Source: Bradyrhizobium sp. CCBAU 51765
Lineage (GTDB): Bacteria > Pseudomonadota > Alphaproteobacteria > Rhizobiales > Xanthobacteraceae
Assembly: GCF_015291725.1 (NCBI RefSeq)
Contig: NZ_CP030038.1
Coordinates: forward strand, 2,221,001-2,285,000
Length of the DNA: 64,000 nucleotides
Direction of reading: 5' to 3'
Positions 45,601-54,647 of this stretch are shown in pieces (the first letter of the stretch is position 1; each line of letters begins with the position of its first letter). A program made the translations under genes and the position numbers. The notes under the pieces were generated by a model. That model made no database searches. It was not told the origin of the DNA and saw only the letters and a list, made by a program, of their open reading frames with translations.

Positions 45601-46305
45601 ATGCTGGAGCTTCGCGGCGTCAATGCCGGCTACGGCACCTTCCAGGCCCTGTTCGACGTTGGCCTCGATGTGAAGGCCGGCGAAGCCGTCGGCGTCATCG
45701 GCCCGAACGGCGCCGGCAAGACCACCCTGATGCGCGTGATCTCCGGCCTGATCAGGCCCTCGCGCGGCTCGATCAGAATGGAAGGCATCGACCTCGTGGC
45801 GACGCCCTCGCACAAGATCGTCAGCCTCGGCATCGCGCATGTGCCGGAGAACCGGCGGCTGTTTCCGCAGCTCACGGTGGACGACAATCTCAAGATGGGC
45901 GCCTTCATGAAGGAGGCGCGCGGGCACTATGCCGAGCGGCTCGAAGTCGTGTTCGAGCTGTTCCCGCGCCTGAAGGAGCGCCGCCACCAGATGGCGGGCA
46001 CCATGTCCGGCGGCGAGCAGCAGATGTGCGCGATCGGCCGCGCGATGATGTCCAATCCGAAGCTGCTGCTGCTCGACGAGCCCTCGGCGGGGCTCGCGCC
46101 GGTCGTGGTGCAGCAGGTGTTCGAGCTGGTGAAACGGATCCGCGCCAGCGGGCTGACCGTGCTGATCGTCGAGCAGAACGTGCAGCAGGTGCTGAAAGTG
46201 GTCGACCGGGCCTATCTGATCGAGGCGGGCACGATCCGCGCCTCCGGCACCTCGGCCGAGATGCTGGCGAGCGACACGGTCAAGGAAGCGTATCTCGGGG
46301 TGTGA
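45601..46305 (+). CDS. livF: Branched-chain amino acid ABC transporter ATPase (LivF-like)
   Basis: A 234-residue ATPase. Walker A GPNGAGKTTLMRVISGL, signature MSGGEQQMCAIGRAMM, Walker B LLLLDEPSAGLAPVVVQQ. It begins three bases after livG and is followed by the first permease gene after five bases. Confidence 0.94.
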   Translation: MLELRGVNAGYGTFQALFDVGLDVKAGEAVGVIGPNGAGKTTLMRVISGLIRPSRGSIRMEGIDLVATPSHKIVSLGIAHVPENRRLFPQLTVDDNLKMGAFMKEARGHYAERLEVVFELFPRLKERRHQMAGTMSGGEQQMCAIGRAMMSNPKLLLLDEPSAGLAPVVVQQVFELVKRIRASGLTVLIVEQNVQQVLKVVDRAYLIEAGTIRASGTSAEMLASDTVKEAYLGV

Positions 46306-46310
46306 CGGGC

Positions 46311-47192
46311 ATGCAGGCGTTCCTGGACATTTTCGACATCTACCTGCTGGAGGCCGTGATCAACGGCATCCTGCTCGGCGGCGTGCTGGCGCTGCTCGCG
46401 CTCGGCCTCAATCTGATCTTCGGCGTCATCGACGTGACCTGGATCTGCTATGCAGAGCTCGTGATGATCGGCATGTACGGCATGTACTTCATGGTGCAGT
46501 ACTACGGGATCAGCTATTTCGTCGCCGCGCCCCTCACCATCCTGCTGGTCGCGGTGCTCGGCGCGGCGCTGCACTACCTCGTGATCGCGCCGCTGCTGAC
46601 CGCGCCGCCGATCAACCAGCTGCTCGCGACCGGCGGCGTGCTGTTCGTACTGCAGAGCTTTGCCACGGTCGCCTTCGGCATCGACTTCCGCAATCTCGGC
46701 ATCCGCCTGCCGGTGCTTGCCTTCGGCGAAATGAACTTCAGCTACGCACGGCTGCTATCGTTCGTGGCGGCGCTGGTTGGCATGGTCGCCGTCTATCTGT
46801 TCATGACGCGAACCTTCACCGGCACTGCGATCCGTGCCATCTCGCAGGACCGGCAGATCATGGCTTTGATGGGCGTCGATACCAGGCGGATCTATCTCAT
46901 CACCTCGGCGCTCGGCGGCGCGCTGGCCGGGCTCGCCGCCTGCCTCCTTGTGCTGCAATACGACGTGCATCCCTTCGTCGGCCTCTCCTTCGGGCCGATC
47001 ACCTTCCTGATCTGCGTGCTCGGGGGGCTCGGCAATTTCATCGGCGGCTTCATCGCCGCCTTCGTGTTCGCCGAGATCATTTCGCTCGGCGGGCTGTTCT
47101 CCGATCTCGAATGGGGCTATGTGCTCGCCTTCGCCTTCTTCATCGTCATGATGTTCATCCGGCCCGCGGGCCTGCTTGCGAGGCGCCGATGA
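46311..47192 (+). CDS. livH: Branched-chain amino acid ABC transporter permease (LivH-like)
   Basis: A 293-residue membrane protein with about eight helices. Motifs include INGILLGGVLALLALGLNLI and the coupling region GTAIRAISQDRQIMALMGVD. The ATG at 46311 is chosen; the upstream frame is a shadow over livG and livF. The stop overlaps the livM start (ATGA). Confidence 0.93.
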   Translation: MQAFLDIFDIYLLEAVINGILLGGVLALLALGLNLIFGVIDVTWICYAELVMIGMYGMYFMVQYYGISYFVAAPLTILLVAVLGAALHYLVIAPLLTAPPINQLLATGGVLFVLQSFATVAFGIDFRNLGIRLPVLAFGEMNFSYARLLSFVAALVGMVAVYLFMTRTFTGTAIRAISQDRQIMALMGVDTRRIYLITSALGGALAGLAACLLVLQYDVHPFVGLSFGPITFLICVLGGLGNFIGGFIAAFVFAEIISLGGLFSDLEWGYVLAFAFFIVMMFIRPAGLLARRR

Positions 47193-48208
47193 TGGGGCAG
47201 GGGCGGCTTGCAGCCTGGGGAATAGGCCTGGCGGCGCTGGTCGCGCTGCCCTTCGTCTATCGCGATCCCTATCATCTGCACATCCTGGTGCTGATCCTGA
47301 TCTGGTCGTTCGCCTACACCTCCTGGTCGATGATGGGGCGGTTCGGCCTGGTCTCGCTCGGCCATGGCGGTTTCATGGGGATCGGCGCCTATGTCACGGC
47401 GCTGCTCTGGAATCATCTCGGCCTGTCGCCCTGGATCGGCATCCCCATCAGCATGGTCGCGGCGGGCGCGCTGGCGCTGATCGTCGGCTATCCCTGCTTC
47501 CGCTTCCGCATCACCGGGCACTATTTCGTGCTGGTGACGCTGGCGCTCTCCGGCATCGTGCTCCAGGTCATCACCGCAACACGCGACTACACCGGCGGCT
47601 CGCTGGGCTACACGCCGAACCGGACCTCGGGCAACAAGCTGCTGGCGCTGCAATTCGATGACAAGACGACCTGGTACCTGATCGCGCTCGGGATCTGGCT
47701 GTTCGGCATCGTGGTCTGGCACTGGGTGGATCGCAGCATGGCCCGCTATGCGCTGGATGCGATCTCGGAGGACGAGGATGCCGCTGCCGCCGCCGGCGTC
47801 GACGTCACGGCGGAGAAGCTGAAGATCACGCTGCTCAGCGCGCTGATGACGGCGCTCGCCGGCGCGATCTATTGCCAGTACCAGATGTTCATCACGCCTG
47901 ACACGGTCAGCGGCATCGCGGTGTCGCTCCAGATGGTGTTCGCGGCCATCGTCGGCGGCCTGTTCGTCTCGCTCGGCCCGACCGTCGGCGCCATCATCAC
48001 CATTCTGCTGGCCGAGACGTTGCGCATCGGCTTCGGCACCAAGGCGGTCGGCTGGGACAACCTCGTCTACGGCGTGCTGCTCGTCCTTTTCATCATATTC
48101 CTTCCCAAGGGCATCCTTGGTAGCTTGCTCGACCGATTGAAGCCGCAACGCAAGGTGCCCCGCGCTCATGAACAAGAAGCCGTCCAAATCGCTCGCCCAG
48201 GAACTTGA
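47189..48208 (+). CDS. livM: Branched-chain amino acid ABC transporter permease (LivM-like)
   Basis: A 339-residue membrane protein with about ten helices. RFGLVSLGHGGFMGIGAYV and the DAISEDEDAAAAAGVD coupling segment are typical. Its last 41 bases overlap the start of the polyphosphate kinase gene, which is an unusually long overlap. Confidence 0.93.
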   Translation: MMGQGRLAAWGIGLAALVALPFVYRDPYHLHILVLILIWSFAYTSWSMMGRFGLVSLGHGGFMGIGAYVTALLWNHLGLSPWIGIPISMVAAGALALIVGYPCFRFRITGHYFVLVTLALSGIVLQVITATRDYTGGSLGYTPNRTSGNKLLALQFDDKTTWYLIALGIWLFGIVVWHWVDRSMARYALDAISEDEDAAAAAGVDVTAEKLKITLLSALMTALAGAIYCQYQMFITPDTVSGIAVSLQMVFAAIVGGLFVSLGPTVGAIITILLAETLRIGFGTKAVGWDNLVYGVLLVLFIIFLPKGILGSLLDRLKPQRKVPRAHEQEAVQIARPGT

Positions 48209-49097
48209 CCGCTACATCTCGCCATTCCGCCACGATGGTTCGGGCAAGTTTCACCTCAAGGACCACAAGACCGACGAAAGGGGCGATCTCGACAAGGAGA
48301 AGGCGCAGGCGGTCCTCGATTCGAACAAGAAGCGGCTGATCGAGTTTCAGGAGAAGCTTTACGCGCAGGACCGCTGGTCGCTCCTGATCGTGTTCCAGGC
48401 GATGGACGCCGGCGGCAAGGATTCTGCGATCAAGGCGATCTTCGAGGGCATCAATCCGCAGGGCTGCGAGGTTCATGCCTTCAAGGCACCGAGCAGCAAG
48501 GAACTCGATCATGACTTCCTCTGGCGCCATATGATCGCGCTGCCCGAGCGCGGGCGTATCGGCATCTTCAACCGCTCCCACTACGAGGAATGCCTGGTGA
48601 CGCGCGTGCACCCGGAGATTCTCGCCAAGGAGAAGCTGCCGCCAAAGCTCGTGACCAAGCACATCTGGAGGGAGCGGTTCGAGGACATCTCGGCCTTCGA
48701 GCGCTATCTCTGCCGCAACGGCACCGTCGTGCTGAAATTCTTCCTCAACGTCTCAAGGGAGGAGCAGCGCAAGCGCTTCCTCGAGCGGCTGGAGGATCCG
48801 GCCAAGCAGTGGAAGTTCTCGATGGACGACATCAAGGAGCGCGCGCTGTGGCCTCGCTACCAGGCGGTCTATCAGGACATCGTTCGCCACACGGCGACGC
48901 CCCACGCGCCCTGGTACGTCGTGCCCGCCGACCACAAATGGTTCGCCCGTGTCGTGATCGGCTCCGTGATCAACGCGACGCTCGAAAAGCTCGACCTGCG
49001 CTTTCCCCGCGCCGACAAAGCCTCGCTGCAAGAGTTCGAGCAGGTGCGCCAGGCGCTGGAGAAGGAGGAGACAGGAGGCAGGAAGAAAGCCAAGTGA
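48168..49097 (+). CDS. ppk2: Polyphosphate kinase 2 family protein
   Basis: A 309-residue cytosolic PPK2. Walker A is FQAMDAGGKDSAIKAIFEGI (about residues 76-95), Walker B region FNRSHYEECLVTRVHP, and lid sequence around KQWKFSMDDIKERALWPRYQ. PPK2 enzymes transfer phosphate between polyphosphate and nucleotides; which nucleotide this one favours cannot be read from sequence. It begins inside livM and its stop overlaps the next gene (GTGA). Confidence 0.93.
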   Translation: MNKKPSKSLAQELDRYISPFRHDGSGKFHLKDHKTDERGDLDKEKAQAVLDSNKKRLIEFQEKLYAQDRWSLLIVFQAMDAGGKDSAIKAIFEGINPQGCEVHAFKAPSSKELDHDFLWRHMIALPERGRIGIFNRSHYEECLVTRVHPEILAKEKLPPKLVTKHIWRERFEDISAFERYLCRNGTVVLKFFLNVSREEQRKRFLERLEDPAKQWKFSMDDIKERALWPRYQAVYQDIVRHTATPHAPWYVVPADHKWFARVVIGSVINATLEKLDLRFPRADKASLQEFEQVRQALEKEETGGRKKAK

Positions 49098-50131
49098 CAG
49101 CCAACCGTACCTCGGACCGCAAGACCGTCAATTTCGCGCTCCAGGGCGGCGGCGCGCACGGCGCCTTCGTCTGGGGCGTGCTTGACCAGGTGCTCGAGGA
49201 CGGCAGGCTCGCGATCGAGGCGATCAGCGCGACCAGTGCGGGCGCCATGAATGCGGTTGCGATGGCCTCCGGCATGGCGCACGGAGGTGCTGAGGCCGCG
49301 CGGGAGAGCCTGCACGCTTTCTGGTACGAAGTGTCGCGCATGGACATGGCGTACGATTTGATGTCGCCGCTGAACCAGTGGATCCAGGCGCTGAGGCTGC
49401 CGCCGGAATATCATCCGGTCCACGCCGTCATCCATACGCTGACGCACACGCTGCCGCCGGGCCTGCTCAATCCCTTTCATTTCAATCCGCTCCGCGCGTT
49501 GCTGCAGCGCGTGGTCGATTTCGACCTGCTCAATTCCTCGCCCGAGGCGCCGCAGCTGTTTCTCAACGCCACCAACGTGCGCACCGGCAAGATCAAGGTG
49601 TTCCAGAGCCCGCTGCTCACGGCGGAGACCGTGCTCGCCTCGGCCTGCCTGCCGCCCTATTTCCAGGCCGTCGAGATCGACGGCGAGCATTATTGGGATG
49701 GTGGCTATCTCGGCAATCCCGCGATCTATCCGCTGATCTACCGCAAGGGCAGTCACGACGTCATCATCGTGCAGGTCACGGCGATCCGGCGCGACGAGCT
49801 GCCGACCAGCGCAGCCGACGTGCTCCACCGCATCAACGAGATCAGCTTCAATTCGTCCCTGATGCGCGAGATGCGCGCGATCGCCTTTGCCACGCGGCTG
49901 ATCGACGACGGCGAGCTCGACAGCGACAGGCATAGTCGCATGTACATGCACTGGATCGGCAACGACCAGTTGATGTCGCAGCTCGGCACCGCCACGCAGT
50001 TCCATCCCGAGTGGAGCCTGTTGTGCCGACTGCGCGACGAGGGCCGCGAGGCGGCACGAAGCTGGCTGGCACGACACTTCGACCAGATCGGAAAATCCTC
50101 GACGGTCGACCTGGCGGACATGTTTCTCTAG
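49094..50131 (+). CDS. Patatin-like phospholipase
   Basis: A 345-residue lipid acyl hydrolase of the patatin type. The oxyanion hole is LQGGGAHGAFVWG, the nucleophile Ser48 is in ISATSAGAMNA (A-T-S-A-G instead of G-x-S-x-G), and the catalytic Asp is in YWDGGYLGNP. The start is GTG at 49094, overlapping the ppk2 stop; this gives a normal length. It is the last gene of a row beginning with livJ. A similar arrangement with homologous genes has been seen in other rhizobia for hydroxybutyrate-related patatins, but a link is not shown here. Confidence 0.88.
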   Translation: MTANRTSDRKTVNFALQGGGAHGAFVWGVLDQVLEDGRLAIEAISATSAGAMNAVAMASGMAHGGAEAARESLHAFWYEVSRMDMAYDLMSPLNQWIQALRLPPEYHPVHAVIHTLTHTLPPGLLNPFHFNPLRALLQRVVDFDLLNSSPEAPQLFLNATNVRTGKIKVFQSPLLTAETVLASACLPPYFQAVEIDGEHYWDGGYLGNPAIYPLIYRKGSHDVIIVQVTAIRRDELPTSAADVLHRINEISFNSSLMREMRAIAFATRLIDDGELDSDRHSRMYMHWIGNDQLMSQLGTATQFHPEWSLLCRLRDEGREAARSWLARHFDQIGKSSTVDLADMFL

Positions 50132-50160
50132 GCTGCCCCGCCTGCATCGACAAGAAAGTC

Positions 50161-50281
50161 CGAAAACAACCCCATGCACAGTAGCCCGTGCCAGCGGAAT
50201 CAATGATTTGGCGAGGGCAGCTCGTGCTTTTGCGGATTTGGCGAAGCCGTTTGACTCGTCGGGCAAAACAGGGGCATGATG
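50161..50281 (+). repeat. Dispersed ~120-bp intergenic repeat, copy B
   Basis: Begins CGAAAACAACCCCATGCACA and ends CGTCGGGCAAAACAG then GGGCATGATG, the same ends as the copy at 6346-6446. It lies between the patatin gene and the convergent MBL-fold gene and could act as a transcript end. The remaining bases up to 50417 hold nothing recognised apart from a tandem GCCACTATT pair near 50320. Confidence 0.75.
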
Positions 50282-50417
50282 TCATGATCGCCGCGGACCG
50301 GTACGGTGGGCGAAGCGTGGCCACTATTGCCACTATTGTTCATGCGAAAAGGATGGCGGGCACGGCGCTCTCGCGCCTTTGCCTATCCTGAACCTCACGG
50401 CCCGCTGTAGACTCACC

Positions 50418-51302
50418 TCAATACCCGCGAGCCCACCAGTAGCAGAAGCGCTCGACATTGGCCGGAAGCGTGGACTCGTAGTTCGACCACTTCTCGTATT
50501 TCGGCAGCTTCACCTCCTTCATCGCGACGTCGAAGCACTTGCCGGCGTCCGCGGCCTTCTTCACCTCGGCGGAGAGGTCCTCCATGTAGGCGATGTCGTC
50601 CTCGACGTCCTTCTTGGTGCCGAGGCGACCGCCGGCATAGGGATGGCCGGGGATCATCCGCTCCCAGTCGAGCGACGCCAGCTTCTTCAGCGAGGCGATA
50701 TATTCCAGCGGCGAAGCGTTGTCGGGGATGTTGCGGAACTGGACCTGCTCGATCGGGGCGAAATCGACCACGAAGACGAGCTTTTCCTTCGGCAGCCGCA
50801 TCACCAGCGAATTGTCGGAATGATTGCGGCCGACATAGTTCAGCTCCAGCGTGGTGCCGCCGAGCGTGATGCTCTTCCTGTCATCCACCACCTGATCCGG
50901 CATCACGACGTCCGCAAGCAGAGACTTCTGCTTCTTCAGCTCGAGCAGGCGTTCCTTGGTCTTGCGGTGCGCGATGAAAGTCGCGCCGAGATCCTTGAAG
51001 GGCTGGCCTCCGGCAATGTGATCGTAGTGATGGTGGCTGTAGATGACGTATTTGATCGGCTTATCGGTGACCGCCTTGATCGCGTCGATATAGGGTTTTG
51101 CGGGACGCAAATAGGAGATCGGATCAGTCGCGATCACGCCCTGCGGGGTCACCACGAACATCGCCTGATGGCCGCCATAGCGGAAGATGTAGACGTTGTC
51201 GGTGCCGTCGACCTTCCTGGTGGACGTCTGCGGCGGGGTCTGCGCGAATGCCGATCCGGTGACGAGGGCGGCGAGAACAGCGATGCAAAATGATGCTTTC
51301 AT
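50418..51302 (-). CDS. Exported MBL-fold metallo-hydrolase
   Basis: A 294-residue protein with a signal peptide (about residues 1-20, ending SAFAQT). The metal-binding motif HxHxDH is present as YSHHHYDHIAGG, and later ligands are likely in GRNHSDNS and in PGHPYAG. The mature protein is presumably periplasmic with two zinc ions. The family includes beta-lactamases and many other hydrolases; the substrate is unknown. The start at 51302 is chosen because it gives a clean signal peptide. Confidence 0.88.
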   Translation of the reverse strand: MKASFCIAVLAALVTGSAFAQTPPQTSTRKVDGTDNVYIFRYGGHQAMFVVTPQGVIATDPISYLRPAKPYIDAIKAVTDKPIKYVIYSHHHYDHIAGGQPFKDLGATFIAHRKTKERLLELKKQKSLLADVVMPDQVVDDRKSITLGGTTLELNYVGRNHSDNSLVMRLPKEKLVFVVDFAPIEQVQFRNIPDNASPLEYIASLKKLASLDWERMIPGHPYAGGRLGTKKDVEDDIAYMEDLSAEVKKAADAGKCFDVAMKEVKLPKYEKWSNYESTLPANVERFCYWWARGY

Positions 51303-52016
51303 CTCTGGCTTTCCGGAAATGAACGAGGGCGACAGAGGCGGATATTCTCTTCGATACAAACGCTGCGATCAGGGATTTATTCCACCGCTTCACGGGGCCA
51401 ATCGGGCGCGGGAACAGCGCGGAACGCGCCTTCAAATGTGATTTCGAGGCCTTTGATCCCGCTTGACAGTTTTGTGTCGCAGGAGGACCATGCCGAGGGT
51501 CGCAAACAAGCGACACGCAACGTCCACCTCATGAGCAAGGGGAGGTCTATGACGCCACCTCCGCAAATCCAGCCGCGTTAATTGCGATGGAGCTCGTTCG
51601 GACTATCGCATAGCGGCAGAAACCGCGAACGGCACGCCGGGACAAGGTTTAGCGGGCTGCATCAGTGAGGCAAAGCCCCTACCTTCCCGGCGCTGTATTT
51701 TGCATCACATCGATCGCGTCTGACGGCCATGACCAGGCCGCCGCGATGGGCATCCATGACATTCTGCTGTCCGCCGTCCTCCTCCTCGCCGTCGTTCCGC
51801 AATGACGGGAGAGGTCTTTGCGCGTACGGGGATTGAAGGCGTTTCGCCGACGCCGGCTCCTGATCTTGCATTGCGGCAAATGCCAAGAGAATGTCGCCTC
51901 AAAGGCCAACTTCCGACACAGGGCCGGGGCGAATAGCGGCAATCCGACATGATGCATGTGCTTCGTCGGTGACGGTCCCGACGCCGCTGGCGCATTCATA
52001 TTTCCAGGGAATCCTC
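51303..52016. other. Long intergenic region between MBL-fold gene and MscS gene
   Basis: 714 bases without a convincing gene. Frames on the minus strand (51662-51999) are Arg- and Pro-rich and have no ribosome binding site. Two tiny frames of 14-16 codons at about 51490-51582 have GGAGG-like sequences but no recognisable product. A short inverted repeat GTCGTTCCGCAATGAC lies near 51793. Confidence 0.45.
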
Positions 52017-54347
52017 GTGTCGCATAAGCTGGCCGCGGCGCTCCTCGCCGCTCTCTTCCTCACGATTCCATATTCCTCCGGCGCCCGTGCCGAGCCGTCT
52101 CCGCCGCCGGCAAACAGCGCTGCCGCACTTTCGCCCGACGAGGCGAAGCGCGCGCTGGAAACCCTTCAGGACGACAAGAAGCGCGCGCAGATGATCGACA
52201 CGCTCCGCGTGATCGCCAACGCGTCCGGTCCGCAGCAACCCGCGCCCGAGCCGAAATCGCCGATCCCGCTCTCGGCCGACGGCCTCGGTGCGCAGCTCCT
52301 GCTCACGGTGTCGGAGGAGATCGGCGAGATCTCCGGTGAGATCGCCAGCATGGCGCGGACGCTCACGCACTTTCCGGCGTTCTATTACTGGATCATGCGG
52401 ACCGCGAACGATCCCGCGGCCTACAATCTCCTGATCGAGATCGCCTGGAAGCTTGCGCTGGTGTTCGGTTCTGCCTTCTGCGCGGAATGGGTGATCTTCC
52501 GCCTGATCCGGCGCCCGGCCGCGTTCCTGGAAGCACGCGTGCCGCAAACGGCACGTCTGCCAGTGCAGGTCCTGCCGATCGCCGATCCGCCGTCATCGGT
52601 CGCGGATGTCACCCCGCAGCCGGAACTGCACAAGCGCCGTCACAGCCTCGCGCGGATCTGGCAATTGTTGTTGCGGCTGCCTTTCGTGCTGGGTCGCATC
52701 GTGCTCGAACTGCTTCCCGTGATCGTCTTCGTGGGCGTTGCTACGGCACTGCTCGGGACCGAGATCGGCGAGCCCACCACCGTCCGCCTCGTGATCCTCG
52801 CAGTCGTCAACGCCTATGCGTTCTCGCGCGGGCTCATCTGCATGGTCCGGGCACTGGTGGGGCCATTCGGCCTGTTCCCGGTGCGCGCCGAGACCGCCGC
52901 CTATATCGAGATCTGGGCGCGCCGCATCGTCGGCGTCGGCGTCTCCGGCATCGCCTTCGCCAACGTGGCGCTGCTGCTCGGCCTGCATCGCGCCGGCTAC
53001 GCCGCACTGCTGCGCATGGTGATGCTGGTCGTGCACCTCTTCATCGTCGTCATCATCCTGCAATGCCGCCGCCAGGTCGCCGACGCCATCCGCGCGCCGG
53101 CCGAGCGGCAGGGGATTGCGGCCCGTTTGCGCAACCGCATCGCCGGGGGCTGGCACTATCCTGCCATCGCGCTCGATCTCGCGTTGTGGGCGGTTTGGGC
53201 GCTCAACATCCGCAACGGCTATTCGCTGCTGCTGCAATATTTCGTCGGCACGGCCGTGGTGGCGCTGGTCACGCGCGTCGTCATCATGGTGACGCTGAGC
53301 CTGATCGACCGCGGCTTCCGCATCAAGCCTGAGATCCTCCAGCGCTTTCCGGGCCTCGAGATCCGCGCCAACCGCTATCTGCCGCTGCTGCGCAGGATCG
53401 TGTCCGGCGTGATCGCCTTCATCGGGTTCGTCGCGGTGCTCGAAGTCTGGGGCGTCGACGCCATCGTCTGGTTCTATGGCGGCCAGATCGGCAGCCGGCT
53501 GATCTCGGCCGTGGTGACGATCGGCCTTGCCGTGTTCATCGCAGCCGCGATCTGGGAAGCCAGCAACGCGCTGCTGGACCGCCAGATCAATGCGCTGTCC
53601 CGGGACGGCCATTATGCCCGCGCCGCGCGTTTGCGCACCTTCCAGCCGATGCTGCGCACGGCGCTGCTCTGCCTGATCGCCACGGTGGTCGGCCTCACGG
53701 CGCTCAGCGAGATCGGCGTCAATGTCGCGCCGCTGCTCGCGGGTGCCGGCATCGTCGGCATCGCGATCGGTTTCGGTTCGCAAAAGCTGGTGCAGGATCT
53801 CATCACCGGCCTGTTCCTGCTGCTGGAAAACACGGTCCAGGTCGGTGACAATGTCAGCGTCTCGGGGCTCTCGGGCGTGGTCGAGAATGTCTCGATCCGC
53901 ACCATTCGCCTGCGCGCCGGCGACGGCGCCGTCCACATCGTGCCCTTCAGCGCGGTCACGACCATCACCAATGCCAGCCGCGGCGCCGGCAACGCCTCGG
54001 TCAGCGTCAACGTCGCCTACAAGGAGGACACCGACCGTGCCGGCCAGATCCTCAAGGACATCGTCGACGAGATGCGCCGCGAGCCTGAATTCCGTGCGTT
54101 GATACGCGGCGACCTCGAGCTCTGGGGCATCGACAAGGTCGACGGTGCGATGGTGTCGATCGTCGGCCAGATCCGCTGCACCGAGGCCGGGCGCTGGCCG
54201 GTCCAGCGCGAATTCAACCGGCGCATGAAGCTGCGCTTCCAGCAGAACGGTATCGAGGTCGCATCCGCCACCCAGACCATTTTGATGCACATCGCGCCAC
54301 CGGCGGATAGCGCCGCCAGTCTGACGCCGCGGCGGGCAGCTGGATAA
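52017..54347 (+). CDS. Large MscS-type mechanosensitive channel
   Basis: A 776-residue membrane protein. Residues 1-28 are a signal peptide (ending GARAEP). A periplasmic part follows, then about ten helices from residue 130 to 600, and finally the MscS pore and beta domain, with AGAGIVGIAIGFGSQKLVQD (about residues 575-600) and NVSVSGLSGVVENVSIRTIR. Such large members protect cells against osmotic downshock or export small solutes. The start is GTG at 52017, with CCAGGGA upstream; the longer frame to 51891 is less likely. Confidence 0.9.
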   Translation: MSHKLAAALLAALFLTIPYSSGARAEPSPPPANSAAALSPDEAKRALETLQDDKKRAQMIDTLRVIANASGPQQPAPEPKSPIPLSADGLGAQLLLTVSEEIGEISGEIASMARTLTHFPAFYYWIMRTANDPAAYNLLIEIAWKLALVFGSAFCAEWVIFRLIRRPAAFLEARVPQTARLPVQVLPIADPPSSVADVTPQPELHKRRHSLARIWQLLLRLPFVLGRIVLELLPVIVFVGVATALLGTEIGEPTTVRLVILAVVNAYAFSRGLICMVRALVGPFGLFPVRAETAAYIEIWARRIVGVGVSGIAFANVALLLGLHRAGYAALLRMVMLVVHLFIVVIILQCRRQVADAIRAPAERQGIAARLRNRIAGGWHYPAIALDLALWAVWALNIRNGYSLLLQYFVGTAVVALVTRVVIMVTLSLIDRGFRIKPEILQRFPGLEIRANRYLPLLRRIVSGVIAFIGFVAVLEVWGVDAIVWFYGGQIGSRLISAVVTIGLAVFIAAAIWEASNALLDRQINALSRDGHYARAARLRTFQPMLRTALLCLIATVVGLTALSEIGVNVAPLLAGAGIVGIAIGFGSQKLVQDLITGLFLLLENTVQVGDNVSVSGLSGVVENVSIRTIRLRAGDGAVHIVPFSAVTTITNASRGAGNASVSVNVAYKEDTDRAGQILKDIVDEMRREPEFRALIRGDLELWGIDKVDGAMVSIVGQIRCTEAGRWPVQREFNRRMKLRFQQNGIEVASATQTILMHIAPPADSAASLTPRRAAG

Positions 54348-54647
54348 GCTGTCCCCAAGATTTCCGGCCTGCCTCGCTTGATTCGGCAGCGTTCAGTCTG
54401 CATCCGAGCGCGCGACCATGGCCGCTTTCATGAGGCCGAGACGGTGAAATGGTAGCCTCTCGTTGTGACGGCCGACATCAAGCCGGAGTAGCGCGTTAAC
54501 CCTTTTTCTCGCGTGCAGACTGCCAGGCGTTCGCGAAAAGCTCGCTGCGGTGCGAGATCACAATGCCCCCGTCTCTCCGTCCTTGATCTGGATGGAGCGC
54601 TGGCCGACAATGTCCGCGGTTCAATGAGAAGCTCCTTGGGGGAATTC
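54348..54647. other. Spacer ahead of malic enzyme
   Basis: 300 bases with no recognised gene. The last bases TTGGGGGA form the ribosome binding site of the malic enzyme gene. No promoter with good boxes was found. Confidence 0.4.

Noticed and set aside
50315..50345. Tandem GCCACTATT as microsatellite or iteron
   Set aside because: Only two copies, and no origin features such as AT-rich unwinding region or DnaA boxes.
51490..51582. Two tiny overlapping frames of 14 and 16 codons with GGAGG-like sequences
   Set aside because: Too short and without features; overlap could be chance in this purine-rich stretch.
51662..51999. Minus-strand frames upstream of the MscS gene
   Set aside because: Arg/Pro-rich without ribosome binding site; part resembles translated intergenic repeat sequence.
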